Source: Gnetum montanum (lineage: Eukaryota > Streptophyta > Gnetopsida > Gnetales > Gnetaceae). From it: a stretch of DNA of 44,887 bases. The stretch is from positions 146,092-190,978 of the forward strand of contig MNCI01006660.1 in assembly GCA_015680685.1 (NCBI GenBank), read 5' to 3'. The notes below the pieces were generated by a model. That model had not been told where the DNA came from. It saw only the letters and a list, made by a program, of their open reading frames with translations, and made no database searches. Made by a program: the position numbers and the translations under genes. Positions 10,402-21,280 of the stretch are shown one piece after another (within the stretch, counting starts at the first letter, position 1; the number at the start of each line of letters is the position of its first letter).

Positions 10402-11083
10402 TGATGAGTCGTAATATTGAGACCACAATATCAAATTCACGATATTGGAGCCTACCAAGTGATATCGAACATCTGATGTCAAAACCTATCTCATTGCCTA
10501 TAAATAAGAGGTAGGTGCACTTGCAATTAGATAGTTAGTTTCTTAGTCCCTTACCCNNNNNNNNNNNNNNNNNNNNNNNNNNNNNNNNNNNNNNNNNNNN
10601 NNNNNNNNNNNNNNNNNNNNNNNNNNNNNNNNNNNNNNNNNNNNNNNNNNNNNNNNNNNNNNNNNNNNNNNNNNNNNNNNNNNNNNNNNNNNNNNNNNNN
10701 NNNNNNNNNNNNNNNNNNNNNNNNNNNNNNNNNNNNNNNNNNNNNNNNNNNNNNNNNNNNNNNNNNNNNNNNNNNNNNNNNNNNNNNNNNNNNNNNNNNN
10801 NNNNNNNNNNNNNNNNNNNNNNNNNNNNNNNNNNNNNNNNNNNNNNNNNNNNNNNNNNNNNNNNNNNNNNNNNNNNNNNNNNNNNNNNNNNNNNNNNNNN
10901 NNNNNNNNNNNNNNNNNNNNNNNNNNNNNNNNNNNNNNNNNNNNNNNNNNNNNNNNNNNNNNNNNNNNNNNNNNNNNNNNNNNNNNNNNNNNNNNNNNNN
11001 NNNNNNNNNNNNNNNNNNNNNNNNNNNNNNNNNNNNNNNNNNNNNNNNNNNNNNNNNNNNTAGGGGTACCTTGCCACTCATCA
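10402..11083 (+). repeat. G1 5' LTR (contains assembly gap)
   Basis: The LTR starts TGATGAGTCG, with the TATA motif CTATAAATAAGAGG at 10498-10511. It matches the first 150 bp of the 3' LTR (19277 onward), then 504 Ns, then GGGGTACCTTGCCACTCATCA. Its apparent 682 bp versus 827 bp for the 3' LTR shows the gap is under-sized or the LTR is shorter. Confidence 0.85.
10557..11060. other. Assembly gap (504 N)
   Basis: An unresolved run of N inside the 5' LTR of G1. Reading frames that span it are artefacts. Confidence 0.99.
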
Positions 11084-11084
11084 T

Positions 11085-11102
11085 TGCCACCATTGTGAGG
11101 GA
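11085..11102 (+). promoter_or_regulatory. G1 primer-binding site, tRNA-Asp type, decayed
   Basis: TGCCACCATTGTGAGGGA begins two bases after the LTR. It matches 12 of 18 positions of the site complementary to plant tRNA-Asp (TGGCGCCGTTGCCGGGGA), used by Athila/Tat elements. Four of the six differences are G-to-A or C-to-T. Confidence 0.6.
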
Positions 11103-11220
11103 CTTTGTTGTTTGTGTGCTGATTAGAACTTAGGAAATCTTCCTATCATTGGAATGAACCCTTAGTGTTGGTTATCCTACAATTATAGAAAAGAGAGTAT
11201 TGCACATTGAAGAATTAATC

Positions 11221-13750
11221 ATGTCTCCTTCTTCTTATGAGAGTGCTTCACAGCCTAGGTCCAACATAATGAACAATTGGAGGCGTAGTACACATGATAA
11301 CCCACTAGTGCCCCAATAGTTTCATGTGGTATACACTCATCCCAATGAGTATATACCAAACTTTTCCTTTATCCTCCACTAGGATGAACAACTGTGTTGG
11401 TGTTATTTAGAAGGTAACATAGTGTTTCCTCCCAATTGCTCAATCCCAAGCCTGCTTCTTCGTGCTCATACACGAATTGGTATGCAGCACTTATAGGAAA
11501 AATATGTTGTTCATGAACACAACTCGAGAGAGTATCAATCCATAGAGACACAATGCCAGATGAACCTACAACAAGGGAGAAATTATAAATCTATGAAGGG
11601 GAAGTGGCCTTAGGATGTCCCGTATGTCCTAAGTGAAAATGACGGTGGTGAACCTACGTTAGGAGGTTTCCCACAAAATGATGTTTCTCTCATTGACATC
11701 AATCAAGGAGTTGTGTATTAGAACATTCACGCAACTATTCATAACCCAAGTTCTGATACCAACAAACATAAAGGGTATGAAAAATGAACATGAACACATG
11801 ATGTTGATGGACATTCTAATCATAACCACAACCAAGGTCGAGACCACCAAAGGGAAAGTGACAAGAATCATCATGGTGCCAGTCCTCCATCCTCTCCACT
11901 TTCATCATCTCCTTCCCCCTCTCCTTTGGGATTAGAACGTAGTCGTAAAGGGAAAAACCATGAGGATAATGATAAGTGAAACATGGATCATAGAAAAAAT
12001 AGTTGAGAAAGGGGACGAGGGCATCCTAGAGAAACACATCATGAAAGGAGGGAGAGTAGGGAACAACATAGGCATCATAAACACCATAGAGAATATGATC
12101 ATGATGAACCCCTACTTGCTACCCAAATTATGCTAGATATAACTAAGGCCATTAGGATCCCAACATGGCACCAAAAGGATAGTAGGATCAAAAGATTAGA
12201 AATGAACAATATCCCATGATTTGAAGGGGGATGCAACATTGATCCTCAAAATCATCTATAAGCATTCTATGATGCATGTGCCTTGCAAAATATAGAAAAT
12301 GAGTGGCAAAAACTAAAGTTGTTTTCATAGACACTGATTAAGGAAGCAGAAATCTGGTACTGGTCCTTAGAACCAGCATCCATTCGTCGATGGAGTACCA
12401 TGTTAGAGCTATTCAACGATAAGTATCAAATGTACTCTCCAGTGTACAATCTACGTAAGAAAATCTAAGGATAGAAACAAGGAAGACACGAACCCTTGGA
12501 TGCTACCATGGGCCAATATTATGCACTATTACATTGTTTCCCTAGCCATGTTTACTTGTAAAGGGAACAACTACACCATCCCGTAGATGGGCTTAGGTAC
12601 GAAACACAAAGAACCCTTGGGACTTATGCCCAAGGAAGGCTATCTGAGCTCAAAGCCCATCAAATACAAAGATTTTTGGAGCAAGTTGCCAAGGAAGAAG
12701 GTGAATTAAGGAAAAGAGAAAGTGCAAAGGAATACAATAGAGATCCTTCCCTCTAAAAGAAGGAAGTTAGATTTTATGAGGATGGAGAAGAGTCACCACT
12801 CAAAGAGATGGTGAATAGGAAGACTTTGCCCATTCAAAGGTTTGAATCAAATGTATCAGCAAAGGTAGAGCAAATGTGGAACTCCCTAGATAATAAATTT
12901 CAAACTATTCTCAAAATAGTAGAGGAGTCTAGAGAGCAAGGTAGTGACCAAAAGAGGAGAAAAAAGAAATGCATGTAACACAGGTAAGGGCAAAGTTGCC
13001 ATCATTGAAGAGGTTGTGGATTCAGACACAGGAAATGATGGAAGATGTGAGATATGCTAATATTACCATTTTAAGGGATGTTTCCTAGTAATCTCCCATC
13101 TACAGGAGTCTAGGATGTATGCACTAAACCCATAATTAAATAGATGGCAGACACCTCAAAGGTTACCTTATCCACAAGGTAACCCAAGGTAGTTCCACCA
13201 ACGTTTGATATATTATCCAAGTGGAATACCACCATAACCAATCGAACAATATCAATAGTGGCAACACCCACAATCATGGGGAATGTCACTACCATGACAA
13301 CAATACCCTTACCATTAACCTCACCCATACAACTACTACGTGCAGTAGCCAATCTCTCCATGTGACTCCACTAGTCATGTCACTCCTCAACCTTACTACC
13401 AAACCCATGAGTGCTATAGAAGTCCTTCTCGTAGAGGTGATGTTCCATAAACATACTATCCTTCTTATCCAATTGCACCTCTTCTACCCTTAGCTCTATT
13501 ACCACCTACTCCAACTATGTAGGGTGAGCTCCCCACCCAGCCGCAACAACGTAACGCTACAAGGGCTACCAACCCTCAACCTATTGTTGGTTCAAACAAC
13601 CACATAAAGAAGAGATCCTTCTATAAAACCAATAGTCCAACCAAGTCCTTACAACCACAAGCAACTAATTCTTCAAAGGCCTCACCATCATTCAAATTTT
13701 TGGAGCTTCCTTTAATCCAAAGACCATACTTAATGCACATAGTTATGTTG
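11221..13750 (+). pseudogene. G1 gag
   Basis: A long frame starts at ATG 11221 (MSPSSYESASQ) and is broken mainly by point stops. The N-terminal third is low complexity. A Ser/Pro-rich patch near 11880-11930 precedes a His/Arg-rich patch near 12010-12110 (REQHRHHKHHREYDHDE). The gag core follows at 12170-12720: NIP then FEGG, NHL, AFYDAC, LKLFS, EAEIWYW, RRWSTMLELFNDKY, and a HEPLDATMGQYY segment near 12490-12530. This core is the capsid-type retrotransposon gag fold of Ty3/Gypsy. A Gln/Pro/Tyr-rich tail runs to about 13560. A single CEIC near 13050 may be half of a zinc knuckle. At least one frameshift separates gag from protease. Confidence 0.75.
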
Positions 13751-13759
13751 ACTCATGTC

Positions 13760-14248
13760 ATCACTGATTGGATTAAAGTTGGCCATCTTCCCAAGAAATT
13801 CTCTGATCCTGGAAGTCCTCTAATTTATTTACAAATTTTTGGGAATGAGCCTTGCAAATCTCTTTAGGATTTAGGTTCTAGTGTTAACTTAATCTCTCAA
13901 GAAATGTACAAATCTTGGAACTTACCTCCACTAAAAAAGAGTAACATTCATTTAGAGTTGGTCGACCAGTCTGTCACTGTTCCATTATGACTAGTGGAGG
14001 ACATTGTCACCACTATTTTTGGGAGGTTGTATCCAGCCAATTTCCTAGTGATTCAAGTCAACAACTACAAGGGAAACTTCCCAATCATTATGGGAAGAGC
14101 ATGGCTAAGCACAATTGATTCTTGCCTAGGAATACATGATCTTTCCCTAAAAATATCAAAGGAGAATACATTTGGAAAGATTGAGAAGAAGAAAGTTCCA
14201 TGCATCACATACAGTGACACAGGGTGCAGCTACGTGCAAAAGTCTTAG
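13760..14248 (+). pseudogene. G1 aspartic protease
   Basis: Reads DWIKVGHLPKKF, then the active-site region DLGSSVNLIS near 13870-13900 (Asp and Gly kept, as in Athila/Tat DLGAS sites). The flap and second half follow, with LVEDIVT and FPIIMGRAWL near 14075-14105, matching the usual 'I-L-G-R-P-W-L' end of retroviral-type proteases. A stop after the leucine at 13866 and another near 13990 interrupt it. Confidence 0.75.
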
Positions 14249-14499
14249 TTTGTACAATGCTTAACATTACCTGCATACAACCAATGTACATAAATAACTA
14301 ACATACAAAAATTCCTATATGTAGCAACCACAAGAAAGGAAGGCACCCAATAGCTGATAGCTGACCAAGAGAGCAATTCAACTCTATGCATGGATCAACT
14401 GAGAGCTTGACTTGTGCCTATATCGATAGCATAGATACATTAGAGCAAGTCCATCACCAACTTCAAAGTCTTGACATCAAAAATATCAACTAGGGGAAG
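14249..14499 (+). other. G1 linker between protease and reverse transcriptase
   Basis: Weakly coding sequence with many stops, corresponding to the variable linker of this lineage. No domain is recognised. Confidence 0.4.
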
Positions 14500-16010
14500 T
14501 TGGAAATCCTTGAGAAGTTCAAGCAAGAGGCCCTTGAGTTAAAATCGTTGCCCACTAGTATGGAGTACACATTTCTCAAGAATGTAAAATTGGTAATCAT
14601 TAACGCTAAGCTCACTCCTCAACAAAAACAAAAACTGCTGAAAATGGTAAACAAATGGTTAAAAAAATTTACTTGGTCATATCCTGAATTAACCAAAATA
14701 GATCCTAGGATATGCCAACATAGAATTTACACTGATCCCTCCATGAAACCTCGACGACAACCACAAAGGTGACTGAACCCAAAGCTTAAGAAAGTGGTTA
14801 AAGAAGAAATTGAAAAATTTCTGAAAGTTGGGTTCATCTACCCCATTGCTGATAGTGAATGGGTTAGACCATTAGTCATTGTGCCCAAAAAGAGAGGTAA
14901 ATGGAGGGTGTGTATAGACTTTAGGCTATTAAATATGGCAACATTCAAGGACCACTTCTCATTGCCATTCGTCGACCAAGTCTTAGATAACATTATAGGG
15001 CATTTCTACTATAGTTTTATGGATGGTTATAGTGGATACAATCAAATTCAAATAGCAACAAAAGACCAAGCCAAGGCTACATTCACAAGTCTTTAGGAGA
15101 CATTTGCATATAGGAAGATGTATTTTGGCTTGTGCAATGCCCTAGCAACATTTCAACATTTGGTTCTAAGTATCTTTCAGCAAAAAATAGGGAATGGTGT
15201 GGAGGTCTTTATGGACAATTTCTCCACCTATGTAGCAGACTTCAAACAAGCATTGGATCGATTAGAGAAAGTACTAAAATGATGTGTAGAAACCAACTTA
15301 AAGCTCAATTAGCAAAAAAGCCATTTAATGGTTCAAGAAGGTGTTGTGTTAGGGCATATGATTTTACAAATAAGGATAGAGGTAGATCTTGAAAAGATTA
15401 AAGTCATCCAAGGAATCACTCATCAACCTGACACTATAAAAGATATCTAATCATTCCTTGGACATATTGGCTATTATAGACGCTTCATTAAGAACTTTTC
15501 AAGGATTGCAAAACCATTGGTAGAACTAACAAAGAAGGACGTACCCTTTGAATGGACTAGGGAATGTGAGCTAGCCTTCCAAACCTTGAAATAGAAGCTT
15601 GTAGAAACACCTATTCTACAAGCTCTTGACTAGTCTAGACCATTCTACATAATAACTGATATGTACAACTTTGCTTTAGGAGTTGTACTTACATAATTAG
15701 ATGACCAAAAACAATCCTATTACATTCACTATGCAATTCAAAGTATTGCTAGTGCACAACTCAATTACATCACAACAAAAAAAGAATTAATGGCTATGGT
15801 GTTTACACTAGAAAAATTTAGGGAGCATGTATTAGGCTATAAACTATTTATACACATAGATCATAGTGCAATTTAGTTCCTAATGAATAAACTAATGGTG
15901 AGCCCTCGCATCATACAATGGCTCGTGATCTTACAAGAGTTCAACCTTACAATGATCAATCGTAAAGGCACCAAGAATGTTGTTGCTAATCATTTATCTT
16001 AGTTACGATG
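14500..16010 (+). pseudogene. G1 reverse transcriptase and RNase H
   Basis: The reverse transcriptase begins with KLTPQQKQKLL and YPELTKIDP. It continues with EEIEKFLKVGFIYPI, SEWVRPLVIVPKKRGKWRVC, IDFRLLN, PLPFVDQVLD-like LPFVDQVLDNIIG, FMDGYSGYNQI, and the catalytic motif as VFMDNF near 15200-15220 (second catalytic Asp changed to Asn). The thumb reads [17 protein letters not shown] near 15450-15500. RNase H follows with FYIITDM, ALGVVLT, TTKKELMAMVFTLEKFREHV near 15775-15835 and IHIDHSAI, ending VVANHLS near 15980-16000. At least eight stops occur, most at expected Gln, Trp or Arg codons. The domain order and sequence place it in the OTA branch close to Athila/Tat. Confidence 0.9.
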
Positions 16011-16139
16011 GGACAACAAAGAGGACAAATATCCCATTTCTGACCACTTTCCTGATGGAATCCTCTTTCGAGATGTAGTAAATAATCAAATAATCATAAA
16101 GACAAATTAGTATAGTAGCATTCTTACCTATCTCCTTAC

Positions 16140-17456
16140 AGAAGAAACACCACAAGGGTTGTACGTTAAAAAGAAACAACAGTTTCTTCACCGAGTCAAA
16201 TATTTCATGGAAATTAACGAACAACTTTATAAGGTATGTTCCGAAGGCTTGGTTCAATGGTATGTTCCTGAAGTAGAGCAATTGAAAGTTCTCCAAGATG
16301 CTCATGAGGGCCCTTGTGGGGGTCATTACATTGGGAGAAGAACAACCATTAAAATCTTTCTTGTAGGATATTAATGGCCTACATTGTTCTGGGATGCTCA
16401 TCATTTCATCTAATCTTGTGAGTGCTGCCAACGTGATGGGGGAATGACTGCTAGAATGGAGGGCCCACAACAATGGATTCAACCTTTAGAACCCTTCGAC
16501 ATATGGGGAATTGATTTTATGGGGCCTATTACACCAATGTCCAATGGAAAAGCATACATTGTTGTTTCTATTGATTATTTTACAAAGTGGGCAGAAGCAG
16601 CTGCTATTATGGACTGTACATCATCTACCACTGCACGATTTGTTCAACAACAAAGCGTAAATAGGTTTGGCATGCCTCATGCACTTATTTCTGATAATGA
16701 TACACACTTTACAGGTGTGACTTTTTGGAAGTTGATGTAACGCTTGGGAGTGGAGCATAAGCTAACTATGCCATACCATCCTTAAGGGAATGGCCAAGCT
16801 GAAGTCACCAATAGGGAGATCACAAAAATATTGACGTGAACCATTAGCAAATATAGGTGAGATTGGAGTACCAAACTAAATAATGCTCTTTGGGCATACC
16901 GCTCTACATGAAAACTGCGTATAGGATACTCTCCCTATGAGTTAGTGTATGGTAAACTTCCAACACTTCCCATCCAAGCTAAGCTCCGTACACTATCAAC
17001 AACATGTGACCTCAACCTTAATCTCAGTCTAGCACAAAAAGAATGGTTAATGAACCTTAACTTGCTAGATGAAAATTGATTAGCCACCTTGTCATCCAAT
17101 GAACTACACAAGCCTTTAACAAACAACATCATAACCTAAGGGTTAGGAAGGTCAAATACCAACCAGGAGATAAGGTTTTGTATTGGAATCCCACACATGC
17201 ACCACAATGAACTAAATTTAAAACACTATGGGAAGGACCTTATATCATTCATGAAACTTTCCCTTCAAGGGCCATGGTGATCTATAAACCTGAAAGCATG
17301 AACAAGAAATTATTGGTCAAAATCCAACAAACCAAACCTTTCCATGAGTCTAAAATAGCTAGTGCTAACACTATCTCGATTAATGGACAACCTTGCTCAC
17401 TATTTTGGATCTCCTCCTTTCAACTCAGTTGTGGGGGAGATGGCCACCAATGCTAA
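16140..17456 (+). pseudogene. G1 integrase
   Basis: The zinc-binding HHCC domain is seen as HEGPCGGH near 16300-16330 and CECCQRDG near 16418-16441. The catalytic core starts WGIDFMGPI near 16504 (first Asp), continues VSIDYFTKWAEAAA and LISDNDTHF near 16680-16715 (second Asp), and ends with GNGQAEVTNREI near 16790-16820 (Glu present). The C-terminal region has YSPYELVYGKLP near 16930-16960. No chromodomain is visible. Stops replace Gln, Arg or Trp codons in at least six places. All three catalytic carboxylates and the Cys/His ligands are still encoded. Confidence 0.9.
17424..17437 (+). promoter_or_regulatory. Internal polypurine-like tract 1
   Basis: TCAGTTGTGGGGGAGAT lies at the end of the integrase frame. 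It shares AGTYGTGGGGG with the true polypurine tract and may prime plus-strand synthesis internally or mark an ancestral LTR border. Confidence 0.45.
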
Positions 17457-18673
17457 TCATTCTAAGCCCTCAATCTCTTTTGTCCTTTTTTTTTACACAT
17501 TTTTCATCTTTACTTGTTTTTGTTTTACACCATCATTAACATTTTTACTATTTCTTTTTCTATTACATTTTGATTAAATTACTTTCACTTGTCATCTAAT
17601 AAGTGCTTATGATGGTGAATTGTACTATAATGGTGTTGATTGCTAATGTTTTGCTTTTACCTTTTACTTTTAATGTTGATACTAAGATATGGTTTCTTTT
17701 GATAAAATAGGCAATGAGTCCACATCATCCATTCATCCATTCAGCTCTATGATCTCCCTTGATCTTGTAATTGTATTATCCCTTTTTCTAAGTAAACTTA
17801 TTAATGAATTGGTGGCTTTGTATTCTTCAAACCAAGGAAAGATTCAAATAGATTGAAAAGGGTGTGACCTCAAGGGGATTTAACACATTTGTGTTGGCTA
17901 TTATCTTGGGTACTTGGATGTTTTTCATAGTTTTTTACCATTCTGCTCTTGACCAAATATCAGGAAGTTGACTAAATAAAATAAGTCTTTGCATGGTGTG
18001 GTTCTCATGCAAAAAAAAAAAAAAAAAAGCTGGTGAGAATTCAAAGCACACCGCTTAACATAATAAGAAACATGGGCTACAAGCACTAGTTATGGCACTA
18101 GAAAGACATGTTACCCATGCCTAAAGGTTCCCTCTAACTAAGGCCCTTTTTCACTTCCTGCTCCTCTATCTTTCTCTTGTTGGAATGGTGGTGGCTCTGT
18201 GAACACATTCTTGTTGCCTTACAAGGATGGATTGGTCAAGTGTGTTGATGTGAGGTCACTGGATGTGGTTAGTTTTAATCCAGATTTGGGCCAAATTTTA
18301 TCCCACCTCATTGCCAATTTTATGATTAATCTATATCTTAGTTAATGCATTGTTATTATTTGGTAAACTCTTGTGGGTAATTCCTTAACCATTGTTTCCA
18401 TATGCCATTCCTAGAGCCTACAGACTCTTTGGTTTGTGGGTATGTCAGGGCATAAAGGGCATTAGCCTGCTTTGGGGAGGATCCACTGGCATTCTTTTTT
18501 GGTGCAATTGTTAAGCTCTTTCCCTTAAACATTTCTTGCAATTAACTATTTCTTGTTCACCCCATCAATGACATCCATTTTTGCTATTATTTTCTTGGCT
18601 TCACCATTGTTATTTTTTTCATCTTTCTTGTTCTTTAAGTTTTCCACCCTATTGCTACTGGAGGTTTTCTCTT

Positions 18674-18687
18674 AGTTGTGGGGGCCC
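18674..18687 (+). promoter_or_regulatory. Internal polypurine-like tract 2
   Basis: TTAGTTGTGGGGGCCCT. The same motif is conserved in G2 at 44761-44775 (reverse strand, TTAGTCGTGGGGGCCCT), so it has been maintained between copies. Confidence 0.5.
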
Positions 18688-19042
18688 TATCAAAAATTTT
18701 TTCCATTCCATTACTTATCTCACCCCTAAACCTTGGGTAGCCACTAGTGATAAACCTCTAACCCAATATCTGCCATACCCACAACCTAGCCAATGTGCTT
18801 CATATTAAGGTGAGGTATCAATGGCATTATGTCCTATCTATCCTTGCTAATTTGAGAATGTGTTATGTGTGAAAATGGTGATCACATGAACAATGGACTA
18901 GGATAGGAGGAAGTACTCAGGATGGAATGGAGAAAAAAGCATTTACACAAGGAATAAGCTTGATCATGTGGTTGTGGTTGAACAACAGTGTGCATAATTT
19001 TGACATTGGCAACAATGCACCTCATTTCCTTTCTCTTTCTCT

Positions 19043-19059
19043 TCTCTCTCTCTCTCTCT
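19043..19059. repeat. (TC)n microsatellite in the G1 spacer
   Basis: A run of about eight TC units in the 3' spacer. The G2 copy has a related GAGAGAAAGAGAGAGAAAG at 44403-44421 on the plus strand, so it is an old feature of the element. Confidence 0.7.
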
Positions 19060-19263
19060 TCAAGTTGTCTAATGAAGGTTTGGATGTCATCTATGTATAG
19101 TATTCACCACAATGCTTATGAACACCAATGCTGTAATATGTTTGTTGATTTGTTCAACGGGCACTTTGAGTCTATCATTTCATGTCACTGTTAGTTTTCG
19201 GTTAGTCAATAATCCCATACCTTTCCAATATTTTGTAAGGAACTCAAGGATGAGTTTTCATTT

Positions 19264-19276
19264 AGTCGTGGGGGTA
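19264..19276 (+). promoter_or_regulatory. G1 polypurine tract
   Basis: AGTCGTGGGGGTA lies immediately upstream of the 3' LTR start TGATGAGT. It is the expected plus-strand primer. The G2 copy reads TCATGGGGGCA (reverse of 44218-44228). Confidence 0.75.
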
Positions 19277-20103
19277 TGATGAGTTGTGGTATCGAGACCA
19301 CAATATCGGATCCATGATATCAGAGCTTGCCAAGCGATATTGGACATTCGATGTCGGAACTTGTCTCATTTCCTATAAATAAGAGGCAGGTGCACTTGCA
19401 ATTAGATAGTTAGTCTCTTAGTCCCTTATCTGAACTCTTGTAGTCTTTCCTTTCTAGAGTTAGAATTATTTTTGAGTGTTTGCAATAGGAGTCATAAAGT
19501 GAATGGATCTTTATTCAAGCATTGTGTACCTGAGCACACCTTGTGTCTAGAAATAAAGATGAACTTTGTGATAAACCTTGCAACATTCAGAATAGCTTAT
19601 TTATTGCATTTAATGTTATTTACAGTTATTCAATGCTTTCATTAGTTAATTGGTTTTTTTATTGATTTTTTAATTTTCAACAAGCACACTTAGTACGACC
19701 AGTTCGAGCATACGTGGAACACTTGGTAACCTAGTAATGACTAGCATTTGGTAATCCTAGTAGTGTTACACTAGTTCAGGATGTGTACAGAGAGTGGGAA
19801 TGGATGCTCGTGTTAGGACTAGTTAGAACCTAGCTAATTAGTTAAATTAAATTAGTTACTTAATTATTTCATTTCTCCCTCTTTAGCACCAGGACATAAA
19901 ACATAAAAAGCATAAAAATCATATACCTTAAGTTTACTTAACCATACAATCGTGCCATATGAGTAAGCTTGGGAAGACAATGATTGTCTAACCCATCCTT
20001 GTTCTATGAAGGTGCATAAGCACTTAGTCCTTGGAGTTTGATCAAATCATGCGTAATGATTATATTCGTATGGTTTAGCGTAGGGATACCTCACTACTCA
20101 TCA
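19277..20103 (+). repeat. G1 3' LTR
   Basis: An 827-bp LTR from TGATGAGTTG to ACTACTCATCA. It contains the TATA motif at 19373-19386, a poly(A) signal AATAAAGATGA at 19552-19562, and an R/U5 region with TGTGTACCTGAGCACACC that aligns with G0 and G2. Its U3 contains decayed GATATCG-like units at 19290-19355. Confidence 0.9.
19552..19557 (+). promoter_or_regulatory. Poly(A) signal AATAAA in the G1 3' LTR
   Basis: AATAAAGATGA lies about 170 bp after the TATA box. The G2 LTR has the same AATAAAGATGAG (minus strand, 43811-43822). It marks the end of R. Confidence 0.6.
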
Positions 20104-20749
20104 GTTAGGTTAAAAACAAATAGCTATAACTTCCCCTTTTTACAATAATATTATACAAGATAATAAGAGATAGAATGGAAGCATTAAGAGCCATTCTATT
20201 CCTATCAATCCTACCTTTATCAAAAGATACTATCTCTCCAAACAAGGCATTACAGAACTCATCATGTGACAAACATTAAATATCATTCTTAGTATCAATG
20301 GTAACCTATAAAACATCTACAATAGAAATCCCAAGGAGTTCATTCACAACTTAGGAAGACACCTCAATGGTAGGACCCCCAACCATGAATGTGAATGCCC
20401 CAAAAATAGCATTGGAAATCACAATATTGTAATAAAACTCTTTAATTAACACTTATGAAACTAGAAAATTCATAGTACTAAAATTGCTCTAGTTTAACAC
20501 TTTCAAATAATCCATCAAGGTTTGCTACTTTTGCAAGGAAAAAGATAAGGGGTTCTCAGACATAATGTTCATGATTTGAGTTACCTCAAACCTATGCTAG
20601 GCATTGGTGCTTCTAGATTGAGGTGTGTAAGAGCTTGGTGTGCTATTGGAACTCACTCTTGATCTCTTCTTAGGTGACACCCTAGATGTTCCTATCTTCT
20701 TATGGGCCATAGCTTCTCCAAACGCTACTACTAGTGGAGCCCTGGTCAT
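20104..20749 (-). pseudogene. Copia-A second ORF, N-terminal part (plant transposon-protein-like)
   Basis: It begins at ATG 20749-20747 on the minus strand with MTRAPLVVAFGEAMAHKK, a basic Ser/Thr-rich leader (PKKRSRVSSNSTPSS), then a domain reading LIKEFYYNIVISNA, FTFMVGGPTIEVSS, VVNELLGI, then NRMALNASILSLIILYNIVV before the G1 insertion. The eFY-n, 'v-G-...-i-VS', 'NeLLG' succession is characteristic of the putative plant transposon protein domain (PF20167-like). It is known beside plant retroelements, but its role is unsettled. Five or more stops are present. The C-terminal part lies at 10401-9444. The start codon is chosen because the frame before it is blocked and the TATATAGTGG-like leader at 20799-20812 precedes it. 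Confidence 0.6.
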
Positions 20750-20945
20750 CTCTATGGGTTTGTCTTGGAAGAACAAGATAAAAGAATTAGGGTTTTGACT
20801 TATATAGTGGCATCAAAAAAAGACTTTTGATGAGAAAGAAGACATCTTTCACCAAAAGTAGATATCTTCATGTAGAGGTATCCTTCTTGGAGTAGATGTC
20901 TTTAGGTTGACATCTCCTCTAAAAAAGGCTCAACAAGATGGGANC
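20750..20945 (-). other. Copia-A spacer upstream of second ORF
   Basis: Contains repeated AGACATCTT/GATGTCT motifs (20838-20910) like those in the Copia LTRs, possibly an LTR-derived promoter for the second ORF. One ambiguous base lies at 20944. Confidence 0.4.
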
Positions 20946-20979
20946 AAGGAAGAAGTCCATATGAGAAGAGTGGGCTGTG

Positions 20980-21280
20980 ACGCTACACACAAAATGAATC
21001 ACCTACAAGAATTCCATCTCAATTGAATGTTTTTCCAAAGGACAATGCCACTACATCAAAATTAAAAGAAACTTCTATCCAAAAAAAGAATCCTCAAAGG
21101 CTTGATCATCCTAATCACTCTTAGTACAATAGGATGATTAGATGCTATTATTGCCATATATTTGGGCATAAGTAATGGGAATGTAATTTAAAGTATTATC
21201 ATATGAATATATGGTCTTATCAAAATGTACCAAGAAAGGAATTTATGCAAGATCATAGGAGAGATTAGATAACAAAAAGG
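20980..21280 (+). pseudogene. Plus-strand gag fragment with zinc knuckle, inside Copia-A
   Basis: The plus strand reads a Lys-rich segment, then RCYYCHIFGHK, a stop, and WEC near 21142-21185, i.e. a CX2CX4HX4C knuckle with a stop at one spacer position. YHMNIWSYQN and RKEFMQDHRRD follow. This is opposite to the surrounding minus-strand Copia-A gag, so it is either a small inverted or foreign fragment or chance. Nothing larger of this element is visible. Confidence 0.4.

Larger units (their letters stand above)
17457..19263 (+). other. G1 non-coding spacer between integrase and 3' LTR
   Basis: A 1.8 kb tract rich in T with no supported ORF. It contains two polypurine-like tracts similar to the true one (17424-17437 and 18674-18687), an 18-A run at 18011-18028 and a (TC)n run at 19043-19059. 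From about 18550 on it matches the G2 internal region 44887-44218 in reverse, which confirms it is element sequence. Frames at 18581-18808 and 18988-19194 are not genes. Confidence 0.7.
10402..20103 (+). mobile_element. G1: full-length Athila/Tat-like Ty3/Gypsy element
   Basis: All expected parts are present in order: 5' LTR, tRNA-Asp-type primer site, gag, protease, reverse transcriptase/RNase H, integrase, 1.8 kb spacer, polypurine tract and 3' LTR. The LTRs end TGATGAGT and ACTCATCA. No chromodomain follows the integrase, consistent with the non-chromoviral (OTA) branch. At least 15 premature stops make it inactive. Two relatives, G0 and G2, lie at the window edges. The internal gap of 504 Ns falls in the 5' LTR, so its true length is unknown. 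Confidence 0.9.

Noticed and set aside
10535-11093. Two 180-residue reading frames made mostly of X
   Set aside because: They span the N gap and contain almost no real sequence.
13110-13493. His/Asn/Thr-rich frames on both strands
   Set aside because: They lie in the low-complexity tail of G1 gag; composition explains the open frames.
16003-16482. 159-residue minus-strand frame
   Set aside because: It lies opposite the RNase H/integrase region of G1, whose sense domains are clear.
18011-18028. Run of 18 A as a retroposon tail
   Set aside because: It lies inside the G1 spacer with no matching target duplication and no SINE or LINE body before it.
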